Part shown: in pieces, positions 1-8,386 of the stretch
Layout: each line of letters begins with the position of its first letter
Position numbering within the stretch: the stretch's first letter is position 1
NCBI GenBank assembly: GCA_008000375.1
Contig: SMOI01000119.1
Location: 1 to 64,000, forward strand
Direction: 5' to 3'
DNA: 64,000 nucleotides
From: Poteriospumella lacustris
Taxonomy: Eukaryota; Sar; Chrysophyceae; Chromulinales; Dinobryaceae
Position numbers and translations under genes: made by a program
The notes under the pieces: generated by a model
Databases searched by the model: none
Told to the model about the DNA's origin: nothing
The model's input: the letters and a program-made list of their open reading frames with translations, nothing else

Positions 1-49
1 ACCAGCCTTGTAGATCCCAGTGAATAGGTCACTTAGATCCCAAGCTTTT

Positions 50-1636
50 CTAGTGTGTTACCCTTATAACACCACAATGGTTTCTTATCGAATCCAACCC
101 AATGATTAAATCTGCAGGTAAGTCCTTGACTACCAATGCATTGATCAAAATTGTTTCATTTAATGAAGTGATTTGGTTACGAAAGCTGAACGCGATTGTA
201 ACTTTTTCTGTCACCTCCGTACAAGCATGTATCGTGCACACATTTGCTTGACATGGATGAATTATTACTCCGTGAGCCATTAGAACATTCCGTGAACGTT
301 CAATGAAATCACTTGCCACTAGGTTTGCCTTTAAGCAACCAGTGTCGAGTAATGTTTTCATTGGAATTCCCATCATTGATGAGAGTTTCCATTTCGCATA
401 TATGAAGACATTGTCAACATCATGCTCACTTTGATTTGAACATTGAAAACACTCACCTTTCATTGGTGGAGTTTGTTCAAATCTTCCGCCTGACCAAGGA
501 ACTTCCATTCCATTGACCATGGCTTTGTTTCGGGGTAACTTGTGTTGGCCTCTTTCAGCCCACAATTTCCCATATCTGGAATCCTTCCAAGACATTCCTA
601 ACTTGTTGAAGTTCGGATGACTTTTGAAGAAACACTGAGCAGCTCCACCTTTGTGAGAGCGGCCACACCCCGTGCAAATCGCATTTGTTGTTGGAGCAAA
701 TGCGGGATTCTTTCTCTCCGGTTGCTTCCATCTCGAAGGCTCGCTTTCATAGCGTCCTCGTTTGGGAACAAACTCATCACTTCCTCTCATCGTGTGCAAC
801 TCCGACTTCAAACGATGAAATTCTTGGTCAATGTCTTTGTGCTTTCTCCAGTCAGGCCGATTAAACAATGACACGTAGCCAAGTGCAATGGACTTTGTGA
901 CTGCTTCCCAATAGCTTTTGTGAAGTTCCAACATTCTCTTTTGCAACTTCTCAAATGTATCCAATTGATCAATGCCAGATTCCAACTCATCACACAAGCG
1001 AAGCATTTGAATTCCTCTGTTTTTCTTTGCCACCTCTTTCAAATTCTTGAGAATCTTCTTGACGATGGCATGCTGAGTGCGTCCTGATTGAATCAACTTG
1101 TCTTCCGTGATTCCCATTATCAGTCGATTGAAACTCACCATGAAAGCCTGCAGAATGGCAGGGTTTTCAACTTCATAATGGAGAGTCAACCCTTCCAACT
1201 CTTTAATTTCTGGTGCGATCGACATTGAGGACACAGCATCCTTTGCTTCCTTCAAGGACCACAGCAACCAACTACGAGTTTGCTCCAATTTCGCTGGAGC
1301 AAAATCCTCATCTTGCAACTCACCTAACGAATCCATGATTCGATTCATGTTGATAGCCCTCAACACATATGGATTGATCAAGACTTTGAACTCAAAACCA
1401 ATCTGGCCAGCATTCAAGGATGACACATAATCCAAGAATGCCTCAATGGATTTAAGTTTCAACTCATCCAGTCTCACTGGAACTTGTTGGTACGAATGGA
1501 TCTTGATCACTCTATCCACCGAGTGGTCATCCAGTCCTACCTTTGGAGGTGCCACCGGCAATGGCTCTCCTGCTTCCTCAACAGGGGCATCCTCCACATA
1601 GTGATTCAAAAAGTCGGCTTCGAAGTTGCCACTCAT
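50..1636 (-). mobile_element. Retroelement gag-protease ORF (partial element)
   Basis: About 528 residues from the first true ATG at 1636 to a TAG at 50-52. The N-terminal two thirds is helical and gag-like. A zinc-knuckle-like motif of the form C-x2-C-G-x2-H-x6-C-x4-H-P (CTGCGRSHKGGAAQC...HP) follows. A retropepsin-like domain then shows the catalytic triad LLDTG and the late hydrophobic motif ADLIIGLDSI. These are the parts of an LTR-retrotransposon gag-protease polyprotein. Reverse transcriptase and integrase would be expected downstream, at or beyond the left edge, and none is visible in the 49 bases left. The stop just after the protease means either that pol lies in another frame or ORF or that this copy is broken. 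No LTR is identifiable at the 5' side, but a 19-bp direct repeat and a palindrome sit just upstream. The family assignment is firm at motif level; the superfamily (Gypsy, Copia or other) cannot be decided. Confidence 0.75.
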
Positions 1637-1648
1637 TTCAACGCAACT

Positions 1649-1694
1649 TTTCAAAGTCAACGAAACCTTTCAAAGTCAACGAAACCTTTCAAAG
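1649..1694. repeat. 19-bp direct repeat, 2.4 copies, upstream of the gag ORF
   Basis: The unit tttcaaagtcaacgaaacc occurs at 1649-1667 and 1668-1686, with a third start (tttcaaag) at 1687-1694. It lies directly 5' of the gag ATG. Next to it, at 1697-1710, is a perfect 14-bp palindrome, aataacgcgttatt. This could be part of the element's leader or of its insertion junction. Confidence 0.8.
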
Positions 1695-2223
1695 CGAATA
1701 ACGCGTTATTGTACTCTCACCAGGTAATTATGTTGTGATTGCCTTCTTACATTTGGCTAACTTTCACTTACTTCCTTATAGCTTTAACTTACTCTTCAAA
1801 TACATTCACTTACTCCCCATCCGGCCTATGTCCGGCCTTCCATCCCAGGTTCCAGAGCTCCCAGACTCCCCCATCTGGAGCCGTGCGTACAGCCTGTAGG
1901 CTTGCGGACGGCACACTCAAAATATTCATGCGATTTTCGGACGGGGTGATGTCCAGAATAGTCACGTAGCCTGCGACGTTTGACTTGAGCAATTCCTGAG
2001 AGACTTCACCAAACGATGCGTCAGGTACTTTACCCCATTGTAAAGTGAGATGGATATCAATCGCCCAGAAGTGCGTCAGAAGCAAGTGTACTGCACAGCC
2101 GACAGCCGTCAGCGGTCCACTCGGGCGGTCTGCTGGTCATCTGGCTTTCCGCAGTCTTGTCAGTGGCTCCTCCCATTCCACACTTCTTTCATCGCTTTTC
2201 AATGTAGATGACTCCACATGTCA
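1661..2223. other. Region between retroelement and tandem array
   Basis: No complete gene is seen. The stretch holds the 19-bp repeats and palindrome at its left end and, at 1915-2030, a 116-bp exact copy of the CLP1 3' coding end. Flanking bases on both sides of that copy do not match the CLP1 locus, so it is an isolated fragment. Confidence 0.6.
1915..2030 (-). pseudogene. CLP1: CLP1 3'-coding fragment (116-bp exact duplicate)
   Basis: By eye the 116 bases 1915-2030 are identical to 6515-6630, inside the last coding exon of CLP1. On the minus strand the fragment keeps the frame (VPDASFGEVSQELLKSN...RMNILS). It lacks everything upstream, including the P-loop kinase core, and the last 20 or so residues. 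It is therefore a non-functional fragment. The match is uninterrupted, so the copy is recent or was homogenised by gene conversion. Confidence 0.85.
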
Positions 2224-2385
2224 ATGACAGTGCTGCAGATTGACGCAGCGGACTCTTTTGGGCAGCAAATTTCATCGTTGTCGAACATTTATGATGAAAT
2301 AGAGAAAGAATCTGCCCATTCAGACACAACGCAGGACGTCATTAGGAATGCTAAGAAGTTATTCGCTGTGTGGGGGACAAAGTAG
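2224..2385 (+). CDS. Small acidic ORF, first copy (53 aa)
   Basis: ATG at 2224 opens a 53-residue ORF whose first nine residues (MTVLQIDAA) lie outside the repeat. The rest (DSFGQQISSLSNIYDEIEK...) is shared with the two later copies. It is short, acidic and probably helical. A tgctgcag just upstream of the shared part could instead be a splice acceptor, making this the last exon of a longer gene. I do not recognise a family. Confidence 0.35.
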   Translation: MTVLQIDAADSFGQQISSLSNIYDEIEKESAHSDTTQDVIRNAKKLFAVWGTK

Positions 2386-2459
2386 CAGCGGACGAATGGG
2401 CGTTGATGGGGGCGGACGCATTCGATATCTTCGGCGCCTAACGACAAAGAAATGAATCA

Positions 2460-2675
2460 TCAAATCAAATACCAATCAAAGTCCTTAAATGTATCCAATT
2501 TACGTTCATTATCTTTGTAGTACACATCAGAAGAAGTTCGATCACGAGCGCGGACAGCAGTTTCCACAGAGGCGGGGGCCGCTGCCTCAGATACGGGGGC
2601 AGCAACTGTTTCCTTCTTGGTACGAGCCTTCGAAGCCATCAAAGTGGCGGTCGCCACCGTTTCTTGACGCAACAC
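2460..2675 (-). pseudogene. Minus-strand ORF fragment, array copy 1
   Basis: The open frame encodes an Ala/Thr/Glu-rich helical stretch ending with KDFDWYLI and a stop. Relative to array copy 3, the upstream part is broken by loss of 7 bases that shifts frame and brings in a TAG. It lies convergent to the small plus-strand ORF. It may be a truncated exon of a gene preserved better at 5878-6209. Family unknown. Confidence 0.4.
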
Positions 2676-3004
2676 TTGAATGGTACTGACAGCATCGGCG
2701 CTTTCTTCAGAATCTAAATATTCGCTTTCTCAAAATACATACGATACATGTATGTACTACATAGCTCGTTCTTGTGTACCTTGTACAATTCCATGTCAAA
2801 GCGAATGGTGTTCATATAGCACCAAAACCGGCTTTGATTGTACAATCACTGATTTCCCGCCGCTCCCTGTCCAGGCATTCCCAGAGTCTCCCAAACATCT
2901 GCGGATCCCAAGAACCGTCCTCTTTTCTCCAACTGACGGTGACGTGAACTGCTGACTGCTGACAAAGACATCGAACACTTTTTATCACATTCTCGCTCAA
3001 AGTC

Positions 3005-3734
3005 ATGTCCACTCATTTTCCTCGTCATCCGCAGTGCTCTAGGTGTCTGGAGGATTTTCAATTTGAGCAGCAACATCTCCAGTGTGATGTTTGCTTCACT
3101 TTGGATGGCCGTATTTGCCTCGGTGGTTCCCATCCCAGACATGCATCAGGTAACGCTATCATTGCCTGAAATCATCCATTGCTTCATTTTATTTATCTCT
3201 CTTGATTATCCTACTTTTGTGTTTTATCGACAGGTAATGATTTATTTTCTGGCATTATTTTTTTATTTTTGTTGCTGAAGTCACCGAATTGATTTTCACT
3301 TTTTATTATTCCTATTCTTGTGGTTTGTTTCCTAAGACAGACGAAGCATTTGGCCAAGCGTTGGTGTTGGAGGAATTATCATTCGAAGCAGCGTGGCTAT
3401 TCTCTTTTTTGTTTGCCTCGGATCCTTGGCAGGACACCTCAAAGGCAACTACTGCAAGTCCTTTGATGAAGGAAACACAAAGTTTGATGTTGCGAAAATC
3501 GCCTTCCACGAGTTCTTTTGCTTTCTTGTCGATGGAATCCTCAAAGCCTGTATTGGAAGCATCACACCCTTCGTTCTTGCAATCTGTGGATTCATTCTGT
3601 CCCAATTTCCTGTGCCAATCACACCACAAAGTCGATTGAGATTCGGCTTCTGTTTTGTAGTTGTGATATGTGTTGCTTTTTCTGTATATTTGCATTCTGA
3701 CTATAATTTTGGAGACTACCCTATGTGGTGGTAG
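3005..3734 (+). CDS. Cys-rich / multi-pass membrane protein, array copy 1
   Basis: Predicted exons are 3005-3149 and 3337-3734, giving 180 residues. Exon 1 encodes two CxxC pairs (CSRC, CDVC) and further Cys/His (CLGGSHPRH), a zinc-binding-like head of about 48 residues. It ends at CATCAG|GTAACG. The chosen acceptor (ttcctaag at 3336) keeps phase and opens a frame with three hydrophobic segments (about residues 66-82, 120-137 and 146-163). The protein ends NFGDYPMWW. An acceptor four bases later would give a Ser-rich, less protein-like frame. I do not recognise the family. The gene is duplicated exactly at 4714-5443, and no copy remains in the partial third unit. The intron model is inferred from splice motifs and phase only. 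Confidence 0.5.
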
Positions 3735-3938
3735 CTGTAAATAATCATAAATCTTAAATGTTTCCCGGAATCGTCATCATATTCATTAATTTATTTTTCT
3801 TTTGATTTTACCAACAAACACAGTGCTTTTCCTTGAGCTGATTTTCTTGTTTTGTTGTTGTTGTTGTTGTTTGCGTCGTCACAACGGAAGAGTCGACGAC
3901 ACCGACGAGAGGAGGGGCAGAAATACAAAAAAGGAACA

Positions 3939-4094
3939 ATGGCAGAGCAAGAAGCAAAGGACTCTTTTGGGCAGCAAATTTCATCGTTGTCGAACATTTA
4001 TGATGAAATAGAGAAAGAATCTGCCCATTCAGACACAACGCAGGACGTCATTAGGAATGCTAAGAAGTTATTCGCTGTGTGGGGGACAAAGTAG
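3939..4094 (+). CDS. Small acidic ORF, second copy (51 aa)
   Basis: ATG at 3939 (context aaggaacaATGG) opens a 51-residue ORF, MAEQEAK followed by the shared DSFGQQISSL... sequence and ending LFAVWGTK. The first seven codons come from the right end of array unit 1, so the unit junction (3958/3959) falls inside the ORF. It therefore looks like a chimera made by the duplication. It is acidic, helical and has no recognised domain. Confidence 0.4.
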   Translation: MAEQEAKDSFGQQISSLSNIYDEIEKESAHSDTTQDVIRNAKKLFAVWGTK

Positions 4095-4168
4095 CAGCGG
4101 ACGAATGGGCGTTGATGGGGGCGGACGCATTCGATATCTTCGGCGCCTAACGACAAAGAAATGAATCA

Positions 4169-4384
4169 TCAAATCAAATACCAATCAAAGTCCTTAAATG
4201 TATCCAATTTACGTTCATTATCTTTGTAGTACACATCAGAAGAAGTTCGATCACGAGCGCGGACAGCAGTTTCCACAGAGGCGGGGGCCGCTGCCTCAGA
4301 TACGGGGGCAGCAACTGTTTCCTTCTTGGTACGAGCCTTCGAAGCCATCAAAGTGGCGGTCGCCACCGTTTCTTGACGCAACAC
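4169..4384 (-). pseudogene. Minus-strand ORF fragment, array copy 2
   Basis: It matches the fragment at 2460-2675, including the 7-base deletion relative to copy 3 just upstream of the open frame. It is convergent with the preceding small ORF. No function can be assigned. Confidence 0.4.
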
Positions 4385-4713
4385 TTGAATGGTACTGACA
4401 GCATCGGCGCTTTCTTCAGAATCTAAATATTCGCTTTCTCAAAATACATACGATACATGTATGTACTACATAGCTCGTTCTTGTGTACCTTGTACAATTC
4501 CATGTCAAAGCGAATGGTGTTCATATAGCACCAAAACCGGCTTTGATTGTACAATCACTGATTTCCCGCCGCTCCCTGTCCAGGCATTCCCAGAGTCTCC
4601 CAAACATCTGCGGATCCCAAGAACCGTCCTCTTTTCTCCAACTGACGGTGACGTGAACTGCTGACTGCTGACAAAGACATCGAACACTTTTTATCACATT
4701 CTCGCTCAAAGTC

Positions 4714-5443
4714 ATGTCCACTCATTTTCCTCGTCATCCGCAGTGCTCTAGGTGTCTGGAGGATTTTCAATTTGAGCAGCAACATCTCCAGTGTGATGTT
4801 TGCTTCACTTTGGATGGCCGTATTTGCCTCGGTGGTTCCCATCCCAGACATGCATCAGGTAACGCTATCATTGCCTGAAATCATCCATTGCTTCATTTTA
4901 TTTATCTCTCTTGATTATCCTACTTTTGTGTTTTATCGACAGGTAATGATTTATTTTCTGGCATTATTTTTTTATTTTTGTTGCTGAAGTCACCGAATTG
5001 ATTTTCACTTTTTATTATTCCTATTCTTGTGGTTTGTTTCCTAAGACAGACGAAGCATTTGGCCAAGCGTTGGTGTTGGAGGAATTATCATTCGAAGCAG
5101 CGTGGCTATTCTCTTTTTTGTTTGCCTCGGATCCTTGGCAGGACACCTCAAAGGCAACTACTGCAAGTCCTTTGATGAAGGAAACACAAAGTTTGATGTT
5201 GCGAAAATCGCCTTCCACGAGTTCTTTTGCTTTCTTGTCGATGGAATCCTCAAAGCCTGTATTGGAAGCATCACACCCTTCGTTCTTGCAATCTGTGGAT
5301 TCATTCTGTCCCAATTTCCTGTGCCAATCACACCACAAAGTCGATTGAGATTCGGCTTCTGTTTTGTAGTTGTGATATGTGTTGCTTTTTCTGTATATTT
5401 GCATTCTGACTATAATTTTGGAGACTACCCTATGTGGTGGTAG
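4714..5443 (+). CDS. Cys-rich / multi-pass membrane protein, array copy 2
   Basis: Exons 4714-4858 and 5046-5443, exactly 1709 bp downstream of the first copy, with the same CxxC head, the same 187-nt intron and three hydrophobic segments. No difference from copy 1 was seen, so the two genes would make the same 180-residue protein. The whole transcription unit, including the 5' flank that starts within array segment A, is duplicated, so dosage could be doubled if it is expressed. Confidence 0.5.
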
Positions 5444-5647
5444 CTGTAAATAATCATAAATCTTAAATGTTTCCCGGAATCGTCATCATATTCATTAATT
5501 TATTTTTCTTTTGATTTTACCAACAAACACAGTGCTTTTCCTTGAGCTGATTTTCTTGTTTTGTTGTTGTTGTTGTTGTTTGCGTCGTCACAACGGAAGA
5601 GTCGACGACACCGACGAGAGGAGGGGCAGAAATACAAAAAAGGAACA

Positions 5648-5803
5648 ATGGCAGAGCAAGAAGCAAAGGACTCTTTTGGGCAGCAAATTTCATCGTTGTC
5701 GAACATTTATGATGAAATAGAGAAAGAATCTGCCCATTCAGACACAACGCAGGACGTCATTAGGAATGCTAAGAAGTTATTCGCTGTGTGGGGGACAAAG
5801 TAG
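5648..5803 (+). CDS. Small acidic ORF, third copy (51 aa)
   Basis: It matches the ORF at 3939-4094, with the array junction (5667/5668) again falling after codon 7. This is the last copy, in the partial unit 3. Family unknown. Confidence 0.4.
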   Translation: MAEQEAKDSFGQQISSLSNIYDEIEKESAHSDTTQDVIRNAKKLFAVWGTK

Positions 5804-5877
5804 CAGCGGACGAATGGGCGTTGATGGGGGCGGACGCATTCGATATCTTCGGCGCCTAACGACAAAGAAATGAATCA

Positions 5878-6209
5878 TCAAATCAAATACCAATCAAAGT
5901 CCTTAAATGTATCCAATTTACGTTCATTATCTTTGTAGTACACATCAGAAGAAGTTCGATCACGAGCGCGGACAGCAGTTTCCACAGAGGCGGGGGCCGC
6001 TGCCTCAGATACGGGGGCAGCAACTGTTTCCTTCTTGGTACGAGCCTTCGAAGCCATCAAAGTGGCGGTCGCCACCGTTTCTTGACGCAACACTTGAATG
6101 GTACTGACAGCATCGGCACTTTCTTCAGAATCTTTGGTGGAAATATTCGCTTTCTCAAAATATACCCTTGCTCTCTGTCTTTCGTGATAATCACTTCTCG
6201 TATAGCTTG
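5878..6209 (-). CDS. Minus-strand exon, best-preserved copy of the array fragment
   Basis: In unit 3 the minus-strand frame stays open for about 110 codons, against 71 in copies 1-2, because the 7 bases missing there are present. The extension reads ...RARVYFEKANISTKD and joins the shared Ala/Thr-rich stretch. A plausible acceptor (gatcag) sits at 6210-6211, so this may be the terminal exon of a gene whose 5' part lies at about 6210-6300. There a minus-strand frame contains FGVDENVWYPLM. The exon joins cannot be fixed by eye and no family is recognised. Confidence 0.35.
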
Positions 6210-6451
6210 CTGATCAAATCCTTCTTCCCGCTTGTTTCATAGGTCATCAAGGGATACCAAACGTTCTCGTCCACGCCGAAGTACATGGTGTACAACTAAA
6301 TGTGCGTCGTTGGCTAAATGTAGGTAGGGTTCCGGTAAAGGAATTCACAAAACAAAACAAAAAATCGATCACATCTAAGCACGTTGCATGTTTTTCTGTT
6401 ATTTGCACTCGCTTTTGTCATTACATTCAGAAAGGAAGATCGTACACCATT

Positions 6452-7999
6452 TTACTCCATCCACTTCACCGATCCGATCAGCAAATATTTGCTTGGAAGA
6501 GCACCAGGGGAAGGACTCAAAATATTCATGCGATTTTCGGACGGGGTGATGTCCAGAATAGTCACGTAGCCTGCGACGTTTGACTTGAGCAATTCCTGAG
6601 AGACTTCACCAAACGATGCGTCAGGTACTTCACCACCATTCGCTTCAAAGAGACCACCGTGAAGAACGGCAGCAACACAGTACGCCAAATCTGCGGTGGC
6701 TTCAATGCGAATGAGGGTACAGGAAGTATCCTGCGTGTGATCACCATGCTGCACGATTTGCATACCCTGTGTCAGGCGCGCTCCACCCACTCTTAGGAGC
6801 ACGTAATTGCTGATGTTAATTGCATCACGTCGTTCAGGATTAAAATTCTGCAAGCGCCCATAGAAGTACTCCTTGATTTTATTCCGCCGATAGCGCTTGC
6901 GCACATCCGCATCCTGCACACATAGCACACATTAGAACACGACCAGAAATGACTAGTAAACCAACATACCCTCGTGACAACACCGCCAGATGCTGGTAAC
7001 TTGACCACGGCCCGTTTAAATCCATCGGAAAGCCACGTCGGTTGTTCAAACGTGGACACCAAGTTGGAGTACAGCTTGTCTTGGTTCATGACCAAAACGA
7101 TGTCGACGGCGAATGCTCGAATGATGTGAAGAATCACATCAAAACCAGCCACATCAATCCATCCACAAGTGTTGATAATGATTCCAGAGGACCGAGCATC
7201 AGCATCAATAGCAAGTCGTCGTTGGACTTGCTCTGCCAAAATGCTGACTTGCAATTTGTAGTGCTCGATGTTGTCTTGCGGCGAATTGTGTCCATAGAAA
7301 TACACCAATGGGTTGATATTGGACAGCCCTTCCTGTGAACAGATGAAAATGAATATGAATATGAAGCTGTTGATAAATAAAACAAACGCTTGGCAGCACC
7401 GCAAGGATACCTCAATGTTCAAGTTGGTTTTGTCAACAGGAATAGCACTCATGGCTCCGCTGATCGAAACCATGGATTGACCCACATCCAAATCCACCAA
7501 AATGGGCGTTCGATCAAGCCGAGCAGCATAAGATGTCAAAATATTGGCAAGTGTCGTCTTTCCGGAGTCTTGAGGTCCAACAATAATCACCTATGTCATG
7601 AAAACCAGCGGCGTCAGAAGTGAGGACCACATTGTGGAGCTTTGAAATTCTTACCCTCGGTCCATCACATTGCGTTCCCAATGCGATATCTCTCCGCGCC
7701 TCCAATTGAATGTGCGTGTTGACATAGGCTGACATGGGGGTGCTTTCAACTTGGTACAGGTAGACTTCCTTCGAGCTGGAAACCGACTCCAACGAGCATC
7801 CATGCCAAGTGAAAACTGCCAAATTCTGACCCTTGAAGGTATACTCCTTACTTGGGGCCATTTCAATACCAAAGATCTCAGCATTACCCGTCAACAGTCT
7901 CAAGGTCAGCGAAGCATTCTCAGGAATCTCACAACGCAATTCATGTTCTCGTTGCAATCGCCATTCCCCTCGAACGGAAGCGGTCGCTGCGGCGGACAT
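6452..7999 (-). CDS. CLP1: CLP1, mRNA 3'-end processing / polynucleotide 5'-kinase family
   Basis: Four exons (7655-7999, 7411-7590, 6970-7332, 6452-6913), with introns of 64, 78 and 56 nt, all in phase, give 449 residues, the usual CLP1 length. The N-terminal beta domain is followed by a P-loop GPQDSGKTT (residues 120-128), a Walker-B-like LVDLDVGQ and INTCGWID. The C-terminal domain ends PLPSKYLL-type (ALPSKYLLIGSVKWME). In other eukaryotes CLP1 acts in the nucleus, in pre-mRNA cleavage factor II and, in animals, with the tRNA splicing endonuclease; its P-loop binds ATP. Whether this protein is an active RNA kinase, as in humans, or inactive, as in yeast, cannot be settled here. An in-frame ATG at 8017 would add six residues; the second ATG is chosen because MSAAATASVRGEW... 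begins the conserved part. Part of exon 4 is duplicated at 1915-2030. Confidence 0.93.
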
Positions 8000-8386
8000 T
8001 GACGACGAGGACAACATGATCTATGTGTGTGAGAGCTCAACCAGGATCGACTAGGATCAGCTCTTCTCCTCATTGACTGTGATGGACGTGCCTGGTCGTC
8101 TTTCCTCGTTCTTCTTCTTCAGGCGGTTCATGCCGCTCGCCCGCATGAAAAACGGAGCATCGCATTTCGTTTTACTGCTTAATTAGACCTCAGATAGAGT
8201 AAAGCAGCCTAAACAAAGCGTAATAATGGCTGCTGTTCCACGTGTCCGATATCGCGTACTACCAGTACATAACACAGTCTCAAAGGACATTAGCCATTCC
8301 ATGCAATCAAACAAAGTGCGAGGAGGGCGGGGGTGATCATCGTAGATCGAAAGAAAATACTAATTAAAATCGTTGGTGTTGCTAGG
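8000..8386. other. Intergenic, CLP1 5' flank
   Basis: This is the spacer between the CLP1 start and the 3' end of the EF-hand gene, which lies upstream on the same strand. I see no coding sequence, RNA gene or clear repeat. It should carry the CLP1 promoter. Confidence 0.5.

Larger units (their letters stand above)
2250..6158. repeat. Tandem segmental array, 1709-bp period, two full copies plus partial third
   Basis: Copies begin at 2250, 3959 and 5668, all with ggactcttttgggcagc. Copy 1 (2250-3958) and copy 2 (3959-5667) look identical wherever compared. Copy 3 matches only for its first 490 or so bases. It differs near 6118 (one G/A change) and carries 7 extra bases (ttggtgg) at about 6134; homology ends near 6158. 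From there the DNA continues into the CLP1 3' flank, so copy 3 probably retains the ancestral right junction. Each full unit contains a small plus-strand ORF, a minus-strand ORF fragment, a two-exon Cys-rich/membrane protein gene and a (ttg)n tract. Confidence 0.95.

Noticed and set aside
3289-3639. Alternative 116-codon frame in the array unit
   Set aside because: It needs an acceptor four bases downstream and gives a Ser-rich sequence without pattern, whereas the competing frame has three regular hydrophobic helices. Not fully excluded.
2250-6158. CRISPR-like or transposon-like array
   Set aside because: Units are 1.7 kb with genes inside, with no terminal inverted repeats, transposase or spacer pattern; it is a plain tandem segmental duplication.
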